NCBI GenBank assembly: GCA_025093555.1
Contig: JAIWNF010000019.1
Location: forward strand, 434,001-498,000
Source of the DNA: Circinella umbellata
Taxonomy: Eukaryota > Mucoromycota > Mucoromycetes > Mucorales > Lichtheimiaceae
Direction: 5' to 3'
Length of the DNA stretch: 64,000 nucleotides
Shown: positions 46,414 to 57,627 of the stretch, one piece after another
Numbering within the stretch: position 1 is the stretch's first letter
How the letters are laid out: every line of letters starts with the position of its first letter
Position numbers and translations under genes: made by a program
Notes under the pieces: generated by a model
Database searches by the model: none
What the model saw: only the letters and a program-made list of their open reading frames with translations
Told to the model about the DNA's origin: nothing

Positions 46414-47074
46414 TTTGTTTCTTGCAAGCACAAATAGCTTCTCAAAGGTCGTTGTTTTGAATAGGTAAAGTAAAATGTTTATGTTTTCAAAGTGAACAAT
46501 GAGACAAGTTATACAAGGTTCAAAAAGATACCTGATAAACTCTATTTTTGATATTTAATATTTAGTTGAAGCGATGCTGTTACTCAGTGGTCACTGAGCT
46601 TTCAATCCACCTGCTTCTATCCCAAAAATCCTCTTGTGGAATTGGTCAAGGCTTCGACTCTTACTTACATCTCCAAATTCCTGCTATTAATATTCTTTAT
46701 GAAACCTCTAATGTTTATCTTGTCTTCTTGTTTGAAAATGAAGTTAATTTTTGTCGTGTTACGTATTCAAATTGTATTTTCTTTAATTTTTTATTTTCAA
46801 AATGTCAACTGTACAATTTTTTTTTATTACGTAATGCATATTATGAATATAATAAATACCAGTATGGGTGTCAACATGAATGCTAATTTGTTACTATTGA
46901 TAAAACAAAATGTAATGCTTTTGTTTTATTGGACGTTGAATAAGTATCATATACTTTATTATTGTTTATATGATATCCCATTGGCTTGTCAAGCATTTAA
47001 CGTTACAAGTTGATTGTTCTTTTTCAATGTGAATGACGATAATAATAATAATTGCTTTTTCTTTAATTACGTTG

Positions 47075-48945
47075 AAAGTATATATTTTATCAAAGACGAA
47101 ATTAATTGAGCACACGCTGATTCAGCTTCTTGCTCTCGTCGGCTCACGAAGAGGGGTACTGAAAATCCTGCGGGGCAGCAGGAAAAAGGTGTAGTTACGT
47201 CAACAGTAAATGGAAATACAATATATAAAGATATTACTAAGAAGCTATTGTAAAATAATTGGTACGAGCTAAATTATAAATATGTAATAAGGTTTCAGGA
47301 AAACAAAAAAAAAAAAAAAAAAAAAAAACTCAAAATTTGATTTTGTGCGCAAAGAGTGATACATAGAGAAATATTGAAGCGTTCAGTGTGTGATTGAAGT
47401 ATTTCTTATAAAGATATAAAATAAAGAAGAAATAATACACTATGTTGTTGTATTTGAGTAATAAGTTATATAAAATAGAATAGAAATATGGGTTGTGGAA
47501 GTTCTTATATTCAGGAATATTACGTCTGAATCCACAAAAGAGAAATGTTATAATGAGTTTAAGAGACTTTATGCTCAAAGAAAACTATTGTTAGGTCAAT
47601 TTAATTGTAAAAAGACTAAAAGATTTGAAGTGAAAGATAAAACTAAAGAAATAATCTGTGCTAGTTATACTATTAGCAATACCGAAAATGTGGCATTGCT
47701 TTGCCACAAATGCATTTTTGCTTTGCCAGAAAAGTGGCATTGCGTAAGCCAATAAGATCACATAATGAGGTTACTTGTGACACTGGAATGGTGCTAATAA
47801 TAATAATAATGGTGATAATTATGTTAGTATAAAAATGATTTTAATTTTTATACGTTACAATATACAATATAAAATAGTGATACTAGGGGATCTAGTTATA
47901 ATTGTCGTGGACTTGACATGCTGTGATCAAAGTCGGATCGGTCGATCCATCCTTTCGAATTGAAAAAGCGCGCTATTTTAGTAATTAGTGTAAGAGGCTG
48001 TGCTGAGATTGCTCGCAAACATCGTTGGTGGTGAGATTGTTTAGAAATATTCGAACGTTCAAATTCGGAACAAATTTGGTATTGGAGATCCTTGAGATTT
48101 TCTGGGTGAATGGGATCAAAGGTTTTTAATGTTGGAATTCTTGAAGCATTGTGTTGATTTGTGGCAGGTATACCGATGATATTTCGACTGGGATAGGAGA
48201 TATCCACAACACGAGAGGTGTTAATCTTTAGACTACGGGATAGCTGACGGATTTTCTGTCGTGTTTTGCGTTGCAGGCATGGGATGTATATGTATTCAAA
48301 TTTGGTTTGATTTTGATGAGGAAACTGAAAGAATTTACTGGCTTCTGTGATATTGGTTACACAAGAATGTTGTATGCAGGCGGAGTTATTGTTGGGAGGC
48401 TGCATAGTTGTACAGGGTGGTCGTGCTGATGGTGTTACTACTACGTTTGTAGTAGTGTCAATGATTGCTGGCGCTGGCAGTATTTCATGGGAAATGGTTG
48501 GAGGTTGCATCTTAAATTTATAACGATAAATTTGACGATATCGGGTTTGAACTTGACAATATCAATTGTGATGGTGACAACGTTTTCTCAGGTTGGGTTG
48601 ACTTGGCTGCTATTGGTGGAAGTGATACGGAGAGCACGGAATGAGTAGTGAAATGGTGCTGTTGTTTTGTGGATCGGATAGTGAGAGCTGGTTCTAGTTC
48701 CTTGACTTTATCGTGTAAAGTTTCATATATCTTGTTGCCTCTATCAAATTGTTGGCGATAATAGCGTTTGTTCTGCTGTGTTTGGCGAAGTTCAGCTTTG
48801 AGGACATCCATACGAGAAAGATGGAACAAGTTCGCGGCCTTTTGTATTTCCTCTGATGTATATTTGTGACTTTATTTCGAAATGATTATGGTTATATGCT
48901 TACCACCCTCAAAAAAATGATGGAAAGCGGAAAATGGGCTTTTCT
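47075..48945. mobile_element. Insertion in copy B carrying gene fragments of unknown type
   Basis: This stretch is absent from copy A. There TTTCTTTAATTATTTTGAA (near 34229) is continuous, whereas in copy B similar sequence occurs on both sides (near 47059 and near 48943). A GC-richer segment (47105-47195) with an inverted CCTGC...GCAGG pair is near its left end, and an A24 run lies at about 47307-47330. No terminal inverted repeats were found. An A-run plus internal coding fragments would fit a retroelement, but this is inference. Confidence 0.5.
47896..48829 (-). pseudogene. Broken or spliced gene in the copy B insertion, unidentified
   Basis: Two minus-strand open stretches in tandem. The first, 48829-48518, encodes a basic coiled-coil-like segment (VLKAELRQTQQNKRYYRQQF) ending in Ser/Pro-rich sequence. 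The second, 48510-47896, encodes 204 aa with FEYIYIPCLQRKTRQKIRQL and INTSRVVDISYPSRNIIGIP, then a helical end. The second resembles the C-terminal part of retrotransposon ORF1/gag-like proteins in general layout; I cannot confirm a family. Upstream of 48829 the frame is open to about 48869 and then stops. The two parts are separated by an in-frame stop, so either an unseen intron or a break lies between them. Confidence 0.35.
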
Positions 48946-49427
48946 TTGATTTGTATTTTGAAGTGAATGCCATCAAGATTGCAAATGGAAGAGTGAAATT
49001 GAGTAAATGTATAAGTGTATTTTATGGTATACAGTAGGTGGACATGTATTTTGAAGAATTCTAGTTTTTGGGGATCCATCCCTTTTTTGTTGGCGGGCAA
49101 TATGACATGACAACAGTTTTTGGAGAATTTGTCAATTAACAAATAAGGATTAGGTTTTGTTTTTCTAATAGTAGAATTGATGCATACGTACACATATTTT
49201 ATCAGCATGCATTATTGAACTGTACTTTGAGTATGTATAATATAAATCAACAAGAACATACCTGAATTTTAAGAATTATATAATAATATATCACGGACAT
49301 GACATGGTATGAAAACAATAGAACAGTAGAAATTTGAAACTGATTATGAATAATATCAGCATTTAAATAGAAGAGCGACGATATTATAGAAAAGAAAGAG
49401 ATTATGAAATATACAGTGTTTGTACTG

Positions 49428-52400
49428 TTACTCGTCATTTTCGATCTCATCATCACCGCCTATTGAAAAAAAAGAAAAGAAAGCAAAATGAATATCTATA
49501 TATAAAACAATATGGATCATTGACACTATATGTTCATCTCATTTCTTACCGAGGAATTCATGGACCGACTGGCCATCAAAAGGTACTGATCCTAATCTTT
49601 CTTTATCTAATTGTCGTTCAGTTTGTTCACAATCATATAAACCAGCCTATAAATGAAAAGATATTTGAATAAGTAAATTAAGTAAATGCTGATGAAACGA
49701 ATTTATATCCCTTCTTCCTCTCACTCACGTCTTTTCGATACATACCATAAGTGTTGCTAAAAGTTCAAAGTACTTTAGAACTTCAAGTCGATTAGTCCAC
49801 GTGCTGGGTATTGTTGCGCTTCTCAATTCAATATGGTTCCAACTGTGACGGTCACACAACATAGTAGAACTAAGAGTGATTTTGTTCTTGATGGCATGTA
49901 TAGAAAAAACGCGAAGTTTTTTGAATGTTTCAATAAATGCATTTTTGTATTTTAATTGTTGGTGTACAAGCAAGGATGTTGCACATTCCAATATTTTTAC
50001 CGTGTCTTCAACGGTATGACCAATGTGATTATTTAATCAAAGGACTCCTAAATTATTTTGAGTAGCAATATACTGGTAATATTAGTACACTACACATTTG
50101 ATTCGTCGTTCATTCGTTCTATACCTGACTAAATAATTACCCTCAAAAAGTAAATATAGAAAATATGAGGGAGTGAGCTTGCTCAACTGCGACCTAAATA
50201 AAAAAAAAGAATGCATCTTAGGAACTAGTAAATTATTGATACCATTATTCTCAGAAGCATTATATTTACCTCTAACAATAAGAAAAAAAAACTACAGACC
50301 ATCCAACAACACCGATAAAAAAAAGTGAAAAAAAAAAGCAAGCAAGATGCAAAAAAGAACGAGCCTATAGAAAAGAAGATGATTATGTACATTAATATTT
50401 GACATCTCAATGTAGTTACGTATTCAATTCATAATAAAACAATATACTAGAAGACTACTTACCAAGAATAAAGAAAAAAGAGGTAAAGAAAATGTTTTTT
50501 TTTTGTGAGGTTTTTTTTTTTTGTTTTAACCTTTTTTTATGGGATTTTTGTATTTTCTAAATTGTTAAGCAAGAATCAAGAAGTTATTTTTTTTTGACAG
50601 GTAAAAAACGTGTTTCAAACAAATATTGTGCAACTTACTTTTGTGATTTTTATGGGGCTACAAAATATAAAAGTTATAATGAAAAAAACACAATAACATG
50701 TTTTTTATATGCAATAAAAAATAGAACTCACCGCACGATGCGACTTGGCACCATTAACACTGTTGGCTCCAACACGAACACCAGCAGGAACAGTGCCAGC
50801 AATTGCAGTTGGTGGAGGAAGGAATCGGATTAGAAGTTGCCAAAGCAACAGAAGCGAGAGAGCGACGAAGGGGTACAAAACTGCGTCTGGTGATCTCTTT
50901 TTCAAACCTGCCTGCATCCGGCCAGAGCTGGAGGAAAGTATTGGCTATAGCCCATAAATCCTTATATCGCCCCTGTTTTTATTTTTTCAAAGACAATGGT
51001 AAAAAGACTTGTGAGTAAAATGTATTTTTGTTCCCCAACTCTTATTTCACTCTTTTTATATTTTATGTTAATAAAAGATAACTCCATGAAAAAGAGAAAG
51101 CATTTTATTTTCAAATCTTTTTCTTTTGCATCATATACCCAACCCTCTTATCACTGACCTTGAGATGGAGGCAATATAAGGATTTTGACCTTTCTATATT
51201 CAACGTCATGACACCAGAGACATCTAAAAGACGTTGCGGAGCCATCTTTAAATTTATAGCCTTAATGGCCCGCATTTCGAATTCACACCAGCGATATGGT
51301 ATTAACCCGGATGTTTTGCTTAATGCGACAAGTCCGGGTATTATATGTTCAACAAAGTTCGTTGGTGATTATTAGGTAGTAAACCTGGTGATCGACAATG
51401 TAAATGAAAAGATGTGAGAAACATAATTAATAATATCAATAACCTGGGATTCTTGTATGTCTGATTGATGGAAATTTACTGATCAGAGTTTCTTTGGCAA
51501 ACCATCGTAAGGCATATTTGTCAAAAGGTTATTTATATAGTCAAACACATGAAGATCTACTAATGATTGGTTTTTTCTTTCTCGGATTTGTTCTTATTTG
51601 TATATATGTTGAACGTGAAGATCCGCCGTTTTTGAATGTGAAGTTGCAAAATAGACATATTCTTTTAATGATTTTTTGAGAGATTGCGTGAGTTTTGGGC
51701 GGTGAGGGCTATCTTTTGTTGATGTGGATGGTGTGTGAATGGTATATTGTTTTTTTCCTTGATTAACTACCAACTTTGTCTAATTAAGCATATACAATAG
51801 AAAAAAAATAGTTAGTTTTCCTTTCAGTATATATTAGAAACAGAACCCGGCTCATACTTCCTTGTGTCTTGTATGTTGAATGTTTCGGGGATTTGGATCC
51901 AAGTTGGTCTGAGATTAGTCCAAGTTGGAGTAGGTGCTTCTTCACCATCAAAAATTGGATGGTATTTCACGAGGATCACTCGCTACGGAGTCAAAGGGGA
52001 GTATGTCATCCGGATTCAAGTTTGTTGCGGACTGCACACACAGAGCGAATCTTTAATGCTAAGACAATGCCCCCTTTTATGTCCCCTTTTTGGAATATAT
52101 ATCGAGGGTGGCGAGCTTAAATTAGGAGTCGCTTACTTTTTCCGTGATGTTTCAACTAGAAAGGTAAACCAGTGTTAGTACCAAGGAGGTCCCACCACAT
52201 CATAGCATCATATACGTCATTGAAAAAACCTGGCTCCATTGAAAGGTTTTTCCCTTGTTTTTCGCATAGAAAACTCGCTTTAAGCTGTCTTCCATGGATA
52301 ATATGCATATTCTTTATATGGCATTTTCGCGATTATTTTCTTCACAAGTGTCTGTTATCACTGCAAAAAACCAGCCTAAAATAAAATGAGATCACAAAAG

Positions 52401-52755
52401 TATATATACGTAGTTAATACAAAAGGTAATGAGAGTCTCCAGACACGTTATTGAGTATTTATGAAATCGTACCTCCAACTCTAATTGAGGATTTCCCGTA
52501 ATGAATGATCTTAAAAGCTCATAGTTTTTGGTTGATTTACTTGAAAAGTAAGGCGACACATAAAACTTTGAAAGTGTAAAAAAAAATAGTTATCTTAATG
52601 TCATTCTCCAAAACTTATAGCAAAGGAATGAGATTTCTTTTTCCTTTTTTCAAATTATTCAGGGAAACATAAGTCCATTCGAATTTGAATCATAATGATA
52701 TAAATTAGTAGCTATATTTCACTTCTTTATATCGGTGTTATTCAAAGTAATTCAT
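49428..52755 (-). pseudogene. Copy B of the duplicated unknown gene, decayed
   Basis: Homologue of the 511-aa copy A gene. The corresponding start codon (52755-52753) is followed by a stop at codon 6, where copy A has a Gln codon (CAA to TAA). A second in-frame CAA to TAA change lies at 51596-51594 in the large exon. Most of the exon after ASR/YG is displaced by an insertion at about 50040-51165. The 3' exons are well preserved: 49746 to about 50030 (KKLRVFSIHAIKNKITLSST, ELRSATIPSTW), 49646 to about 49555, and the last exon ending at 49428. The intron between 49745 and 49647 is 99 nt and contains the unoccupied ATA target site. The 5' exons corresponding to 42.5-43.0 kb are barely recognisable. 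Confidence 0.8.
50040..51165. mobile_element. Insertion in copy B with a GC-rich coding-like island
   Basis: Absent from copy A. Most of it is A/T-rich with homopolymers, but about 50725-50960 is near 50 percent GC, far above the surroundings. On the minus strand this island is open from ATG 50917 (MQAGLKKRSPDAVLYPFVAL, a hydrophobic segment, then VPAGVRVGANSVNGAKSHRA). It ends at a fair splice donor (GTGAGT at about 50732), with a possible acceptor TTTTGTAG near 50658. An alternative frame of the same strand is also open and Ser/Arg-rich. I do not recognise the product. The island looks like captured exon material from elsewhere. Confidence 0.4.
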
Positions 52756-53110
52756 GAAATAATATGGTCATTAAAAGGAAGGGGTAGGGATTGACAAAAG
52801 AACAAAGTCTTTTTTTTTGTAAGGCGGGGTCTTTTAAGAACAATGAATTTTTTGTTTCACTCAGATGCATAAATAAAGATTAACACCCCCTTTTTCATCT
52901 CATTTTTTTTGGCTAGATTATTTCAAGTTTTGATTTTTAATGCAAGTTGTTATATATGAATGGGAACAAGATCCACTTATTAGTTTTATCACTATACTAT
53001 TTATTCTTTTAAACGTAATATTTTACTGATCTTATTTTGTGTAGTGCATAAATGAAAATATAACCTATATTGAACATAATATCGATACGTAATTTATATC
53101 TCGGATAAAC

Positions 53111-54059
53111 AAATAAAAATAAATCTAATGTCTATAATAGTAATGATTACGTATTTTCTTTAAAGAAATAGAAGGTTTGTGGGGTCAAAATACAAAAAGA
53201 ATGAAATCAAATCATGAAATCGAAAAACCTAAAAAAATAGGAGTAAAGGTGATTTAGTTGCCACCCAAGCAAGAAAAACAGATTCATGCAGTGCTTTTTA
53301 CTCGTCCTTAAGTTAGATTCATTATTATAATTTATTATTATTAATGTAACTTTTTATACTGGAGGAGTTATGTAAATAAAAAGAAGGGGAGATAAAGACG
53401 CCTTTTTGCATAGGAGTTGATATAGAACTTTTATATATAAATCAAAAATATACATATTAATACGTAATAGTGAATTGATTAGTTTGTTAAAATAAATAAA
53501 TAAAAAGGAACCTCATCATATTGTAATTTTTATTAACATACATCATTTATGAACATTTATACTAATAATAAAAAGGAGTGTACTTTTTATATGTGAAAAA
53601 TCTACAAGAGGGGGGGATGGTATAGTTGAAGATATAATCAAAAAATGATATGTATATAAAAAATAAAAATAAAAGAGGATCGTCCATTTGTTTCTCAAGA
53701 TCACAAGGGCTTCTCCCCTTTTTCTTTTTTAAACATCCAAAAGATCCGCAGCATAAAAGAGTTACATTTCAATTATACTTGTTAGTCACTAATAGTTTCA
53801 TAAATGGAACAGGCCAAGTATCTGGTTTTTACCAATTTTCTATCTTAAACTCCTTTTTTTTTGTTCTTCTCCTCCCCCCCCCCACAAACAAAAAAACAAA
53901 AACCTTTTTCTCTCTCTTTCTGTCTCCTTTCATGCGTCTTACGCGGAGTAGAACAAAATTTTTTATTATTATTTACGATCCTGTTTTTTTTTTGATTCCT
54001 TTCTTTTCTTTTTTTTTTTGTTTGTTCTTTTCGTTATTTTTGCCACTCAACAAATTAAA
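53111..54059. other. Intergenic, pyrimidine-rich towards the next gene
   Basis: AT-rich DNA after the end of copy B homology. From 53860 to 54059 there is a long C/T-rich stretch immediately upstream of an ATG, as expected of a promoter and 5' leader. The long Phe/Leu-rich frame at 53650-54063 is a product of this composition and is not called. Confidence 0.5.
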
Positions 54060-54882
54060 ATGATTATTTCATGCCGTTCCTCAACATTTTTAAAAGCTAA
54101 ATGGAGTAGTTTTATTATGTGGTTTAATAACTCTGATCCAGCTCATATGAACAATCCACTGGGTCGTCGTCGTCATCGTCGTCGCCATCGTTCTTCTACA
54201 ACAAAATCAAATATTGATATAATTAATAAAAATAATTATTATTGTACTTTTTGTTCAAATCAAGAAGAAAAAAAAGAAAATGATTATTTACCACTACAAC
54301 AACAAGAACAAGAACAAGAAGTCATAATGGGATCACCTACATCAACATCATTAGTCCCTCCTCCGCCGCAGTATTTTTCAAAACGAAGAACAAGTAAATG
54401 TTCTAATATGAGTGAACTTACGACATCCAATCCAACAATTTCAGGACAACAATTCATGTCTTTGTTTAGAAGAAGAGCATCGAACGCGTCAGAAGTATCT
54501 AATGTGGAAATTCAAAAAGAAACAGAGAATGTATATCGATTATATGCATTAGCAGTTGATGAGGTACGTAAATAATCGATTATAAAAGTTATATAAGCAA
54601 AATAAGACCTTAGTTAAATAGCATGATAACTAACGATAATATCCAACATAATAGGTCAATTTTGCAGAAGATTCGCGTGGATCAGCTTATTATGCTGGAG
54701 ATTTGATCACAGCAAAAGAAGCCATTGATGATTGCGCTGGTTCATTCATGCGTTTATTACAACAAATCCCAGATCACAATTTACGAACTCAATTACAATC
54801 CAACATTACACCAAGACTATTAAACTTGCAAGAAAAATTCAATACATTGCCACCTGAATCTTCTTTAATTTCATTATCATAA
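54060..54882 (+). CDS. Unidentified protein with Arg-rich and helical parts
   Basis: Two exons, 54060-54563 and 54655-54882, joined in phase 0 (GAG|GTACGT; ATAG|GTC), give 243 aa. Family not recognised. Residues about 38-52 are a dense Arg/His cluster (LGRRRHRRRHRSS). About 60-130 is low complexity (Q/E-rich, Pro/Ser-rich). From about 135 the sequence becomes ordered and helical: FMSLFRRRASNASEV, ENVYRLYALAVDE, then NFAEDSRGSAYYAGDLITAK, AIDDCAGSFMRLLQQIP and LLNLQEKFNTLP. The last 100 residues look like a small helical bundle, loosely reminiscent of MIT or four-helix modules, but no assignment is made. RRAS/RRTS sites could be kinase targets. Confidence 0.65.
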
Positions 54883-55381
54883 AAAAGTCCCTTTCTTTAT
54901 TTTGTTACCATATTCCTTATTTTACATAACCCCCTTTTCTGTTCCCTTTCATTATAATATATATATATTATAACATTCTTATACATAATATTCCCCTTTT
55001 TATTAATCTTTTTATTCATTTCGCACATTTATTTTTGTCAACAATAATGTATGTATATAACTCTTCTTTTTTTTCATATTGAACAACAAAACAACAACAA
55101 CAACAACAACAAATATTGCACTTCATTTACCCAATAACAATAACATCCCTTATAATAAGCAATAACAAAAAAGTAATATCTTTTACATTATCGATCTAAT
55201 TTCAAAAATATCATGTGTGCATACAATACGCATTTACCATTTATAGTTTGGAGTTATTTATTTTTTGTGGGGGGATGATACGCACAACAGATGAGCAAAA
55301 AAAAAAAACTTGGTCTTTCATTTTATTTTATTCATAGCTTACTATTCTTCTTGGCAAAAAAAAAAAAAAAACGGTATTATT
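54883..55381. other. Intergenic between two plus-strand genes
   Basis: AT-rich with (CAA)n at about 55086-55110 and an A15 run shortly before the next start codon. No gene is seen. Confidence 0.5.
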
Positions 55382-57222
55382 ATGAAACTACTTGACTTAC
55401 CACTCGATATTCTTATTGATAATATTCTTTATAATCTCGACGCACAATCTCTTGTCCATCTTGCGTGTACCAATAAAACTTTTTCTCAACTTATCAATGA
55501 CGAGTTACTATGGAAACATCGCGTTTTTTCAGATTATAATTTACCTCATGATGCGAGTTTTCGACATTCAGGATGGAAACAGCTCTATTCAAAACTGAAA
55601 GACTCGGTTGTTTATACATGGGGTGAGAATATGGATGGTAGATTAGGTCATCCACCTCAAATAAGTGCAATCAACCTACGAATTAGAAATAGGTATATCT
55701 CCAATCGTTTTTCTTACTTTCTTGTTGTTATTATAACAGAAAAAAAAACAATGTATATTGATAATAAAAGGAATGTTTATGATTTAATTGGACAACACCA
55801 TGGTAGATATGCAAGACAAGCGGATGTAACAGCACCAAAAGAACTTGTATCCTTACGTGGTAAAGGTATCGTGGATATTGTATCATCTGGATGGGGTTTT
55901 CATGCATTAGATCGCCATGGTCATGTTTGGTTATGGGGAAGGGTAAAGTATCTCTGTTTTTTTATTCATTCATTTATTTATATGCCATATCACGTTTCTT
56001 GACAAATGGTGTTACTAACATGGAATTCTTATTATGCAAAAAATAAAATCAAATAGATGCATGGTGACATGGTAAGTCGATTATCTCTTGGTGCAGCACT
56101 TGTTTCTGAACCAACTCTAGTTCAAGTGCCAAGCCATATTCAAGCCATTTCATGTGGTCGATCACACGCCATTGCTCTTGGACGGGATGGTAGTGTATGG
56201 CATTGGGACAATTATCGAGTTGTTCAACGTATTCGTGTTTCAAACCCCATTGTTCAAGTTGCTGCCAATTGGGGTTATTCTTCTTTACTTACAAGTGAAG
56301 GAAAACTAATTCGGATCGAACATCCTGATATGGTCACCAATGCAGAAGATACTTTACCTGATTTGATGATTAACGCAGAAGCTAATGGTGTAACATTACA
56401 AAGCATAGAAGCGGATGCCAAGAAGAATTCTCTGCCTTTTAAATCCATTGAAAAAGGTGATAAAATTGTACAGGTAAAATATATATAAATAAGTAAAGCT
56501 TTTTTATATATGCACAGAATTTTCTTTTTACTGATTGAGATACTACATATATAGATCGCAGGTCTAGAGAAATGTACTCTGGTGTTAACACGTTATGGGC
56601 GTGTATTTAAAATTTGGACGGAATTAGCGGATCCTTTAGCATTAACACCAGCAACTTTGACAACTGAATTAACTAAATATGGTGCAACTGAACCGGAGTT
56701 AAATGAACGTGAAGGAAGAAATAATAGAAAAATGCAACGATTTGTTTCAGCTCAATTTCGAAATTTTGCAGTTTATACGGCAGATGGTAAAGTGTTGCTA
56801 GGTCATCAGGATCATACAGCAGAAACTGAACCAGAAGTATTGGATCAATTACAACATGACATTTGTAAAGTGTCCTTTGGAGAGTAAGTATACTATTTTT
56901 CTCTTTTCTTTCAGGAACAGACGATAATGATATCATGCAAATGTAAAATTCGATGAAGCACATAAAATTCATATAATAATTCATCTGGTTTACTAGTTAT
57001 CATAGCGGAGCATTAACAAATCAAGGTGATCTTTTAACATGGGGTGCTAATAGTAATGGTGCCATAGGTCATGGTGAAGGAGGTGTGTTTGTAGAACCAA
57101 AAACAATACCGGAAAAAATTTCTAGTTTGAGAGATATGTTTGTATTTGCTATTGGTTTTGGTGGCTGGCAAAGTAGTGCCTTAGCTATTCCCAGAGATCA
57201 GATCTCTCCTTCTGTTAAATAA
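55382..57222 (+). CDS. F-box protein with RCC1-type repeats
   Basis: Likely substrate adaptor of an SCF ubiquitin ligase, as for yeast Saf1, which joins an F-box to an RCC1-like propeller. Five exons keep frame: 55382-55692, 55771-55942, 56057-56473, 56555-56883, 56997-57222, giving 484 aa. The F-box is at about 1-45 (LLDLPLDILIDNILYNLD, LVHLACTNKTFSQLI, LLWKHRVF). RCC1-type blades follow: VYTWGENMDGRLGH, IVSSGWGFHALDRHGHVWLWG, ISCGRSHAIALGRDGSVWHW, VAANWGYSSLLTSEGKLIRI and DLLTWGANSNGAIGHG. The ATG at 55382 is chosen because it begins just before the F-box; the frame is open further upstream but low complexity. Intron 1 (78 nt) has no stop and is a multiple of three, so its retention would keep frame. 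Convergent with NAP1. Confidence 0.88.
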
Positions 57223-57627
57223 AGAAACATTATTTTTTTGATTGAATATTTCATCTTTTTAAAAAGTTGTTATATATATATGTGTGTGTATTGTTGTGTA
57301 TAATATTTATGTATTGTTGTGTATCGTGAATTGTTTGATTGTTATTGATGTATATAAAGTTTTGTATATTGTAAAAGAGAAAAAAAAAGAGATGAAAGGA
57401 AGAAGAAAGAGTGGCAAATATTTAAGTAGGTAAAAGAAAGAAAAATGAGGGAGGGGATAATATTTGCAATAATGGGGCTTATGTATATAAAATATTCTTT
57501 GGTTTTTTTTTTACTAGAACAACATTATAGAAGGGGGAAGAGCTTGGTTCTCCCCCCTTTTTTTTTGAGGAATACTTGATAATGGAAGAGATTGTAGTTT
57601 TAGATATCATACTAAACAAAAACATTA
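57223..57627. other. Convergent intergenic region (3' ends)
   Basis: Holds the 3' untranslated regions of the F-box/RCC1 gene and NAP1. AT-rich with GT-repeats near 57280 and a C7T9-type tract near 57554. Nothing else is seen. Confidence 0.5.

Larger units (their letters stand above)
45490..53110. repeat. Segmental duplication copy B with two insertions
   Basis: Direct-orientation duplicate of copy A. Its matching blocks run in the same order: 45490-47070 with 32980-34230, 48950-49670 with 34235-34964, 49671-50035 with 41056-41425, and 51165 to about 53110 with 41550 to about 43700. Relative to copy A it lacks the CACTA-type element and contains extra DNA at about 47075-48945 and 50040-51165. 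With insertions removed, both copies are about 4.6 kb. Within it a 221-bp unit (45974-46194) is tandemly doubled (46195-46413), where copy A has one. Confidence 0.85.

Noticed and set aside
53650..54063. 137-codon Phe/Leu-rich frame
   Set aside because: Product of C/T homopolymers upstream of the 243-aa gene, overlapping its start; no conserved character.
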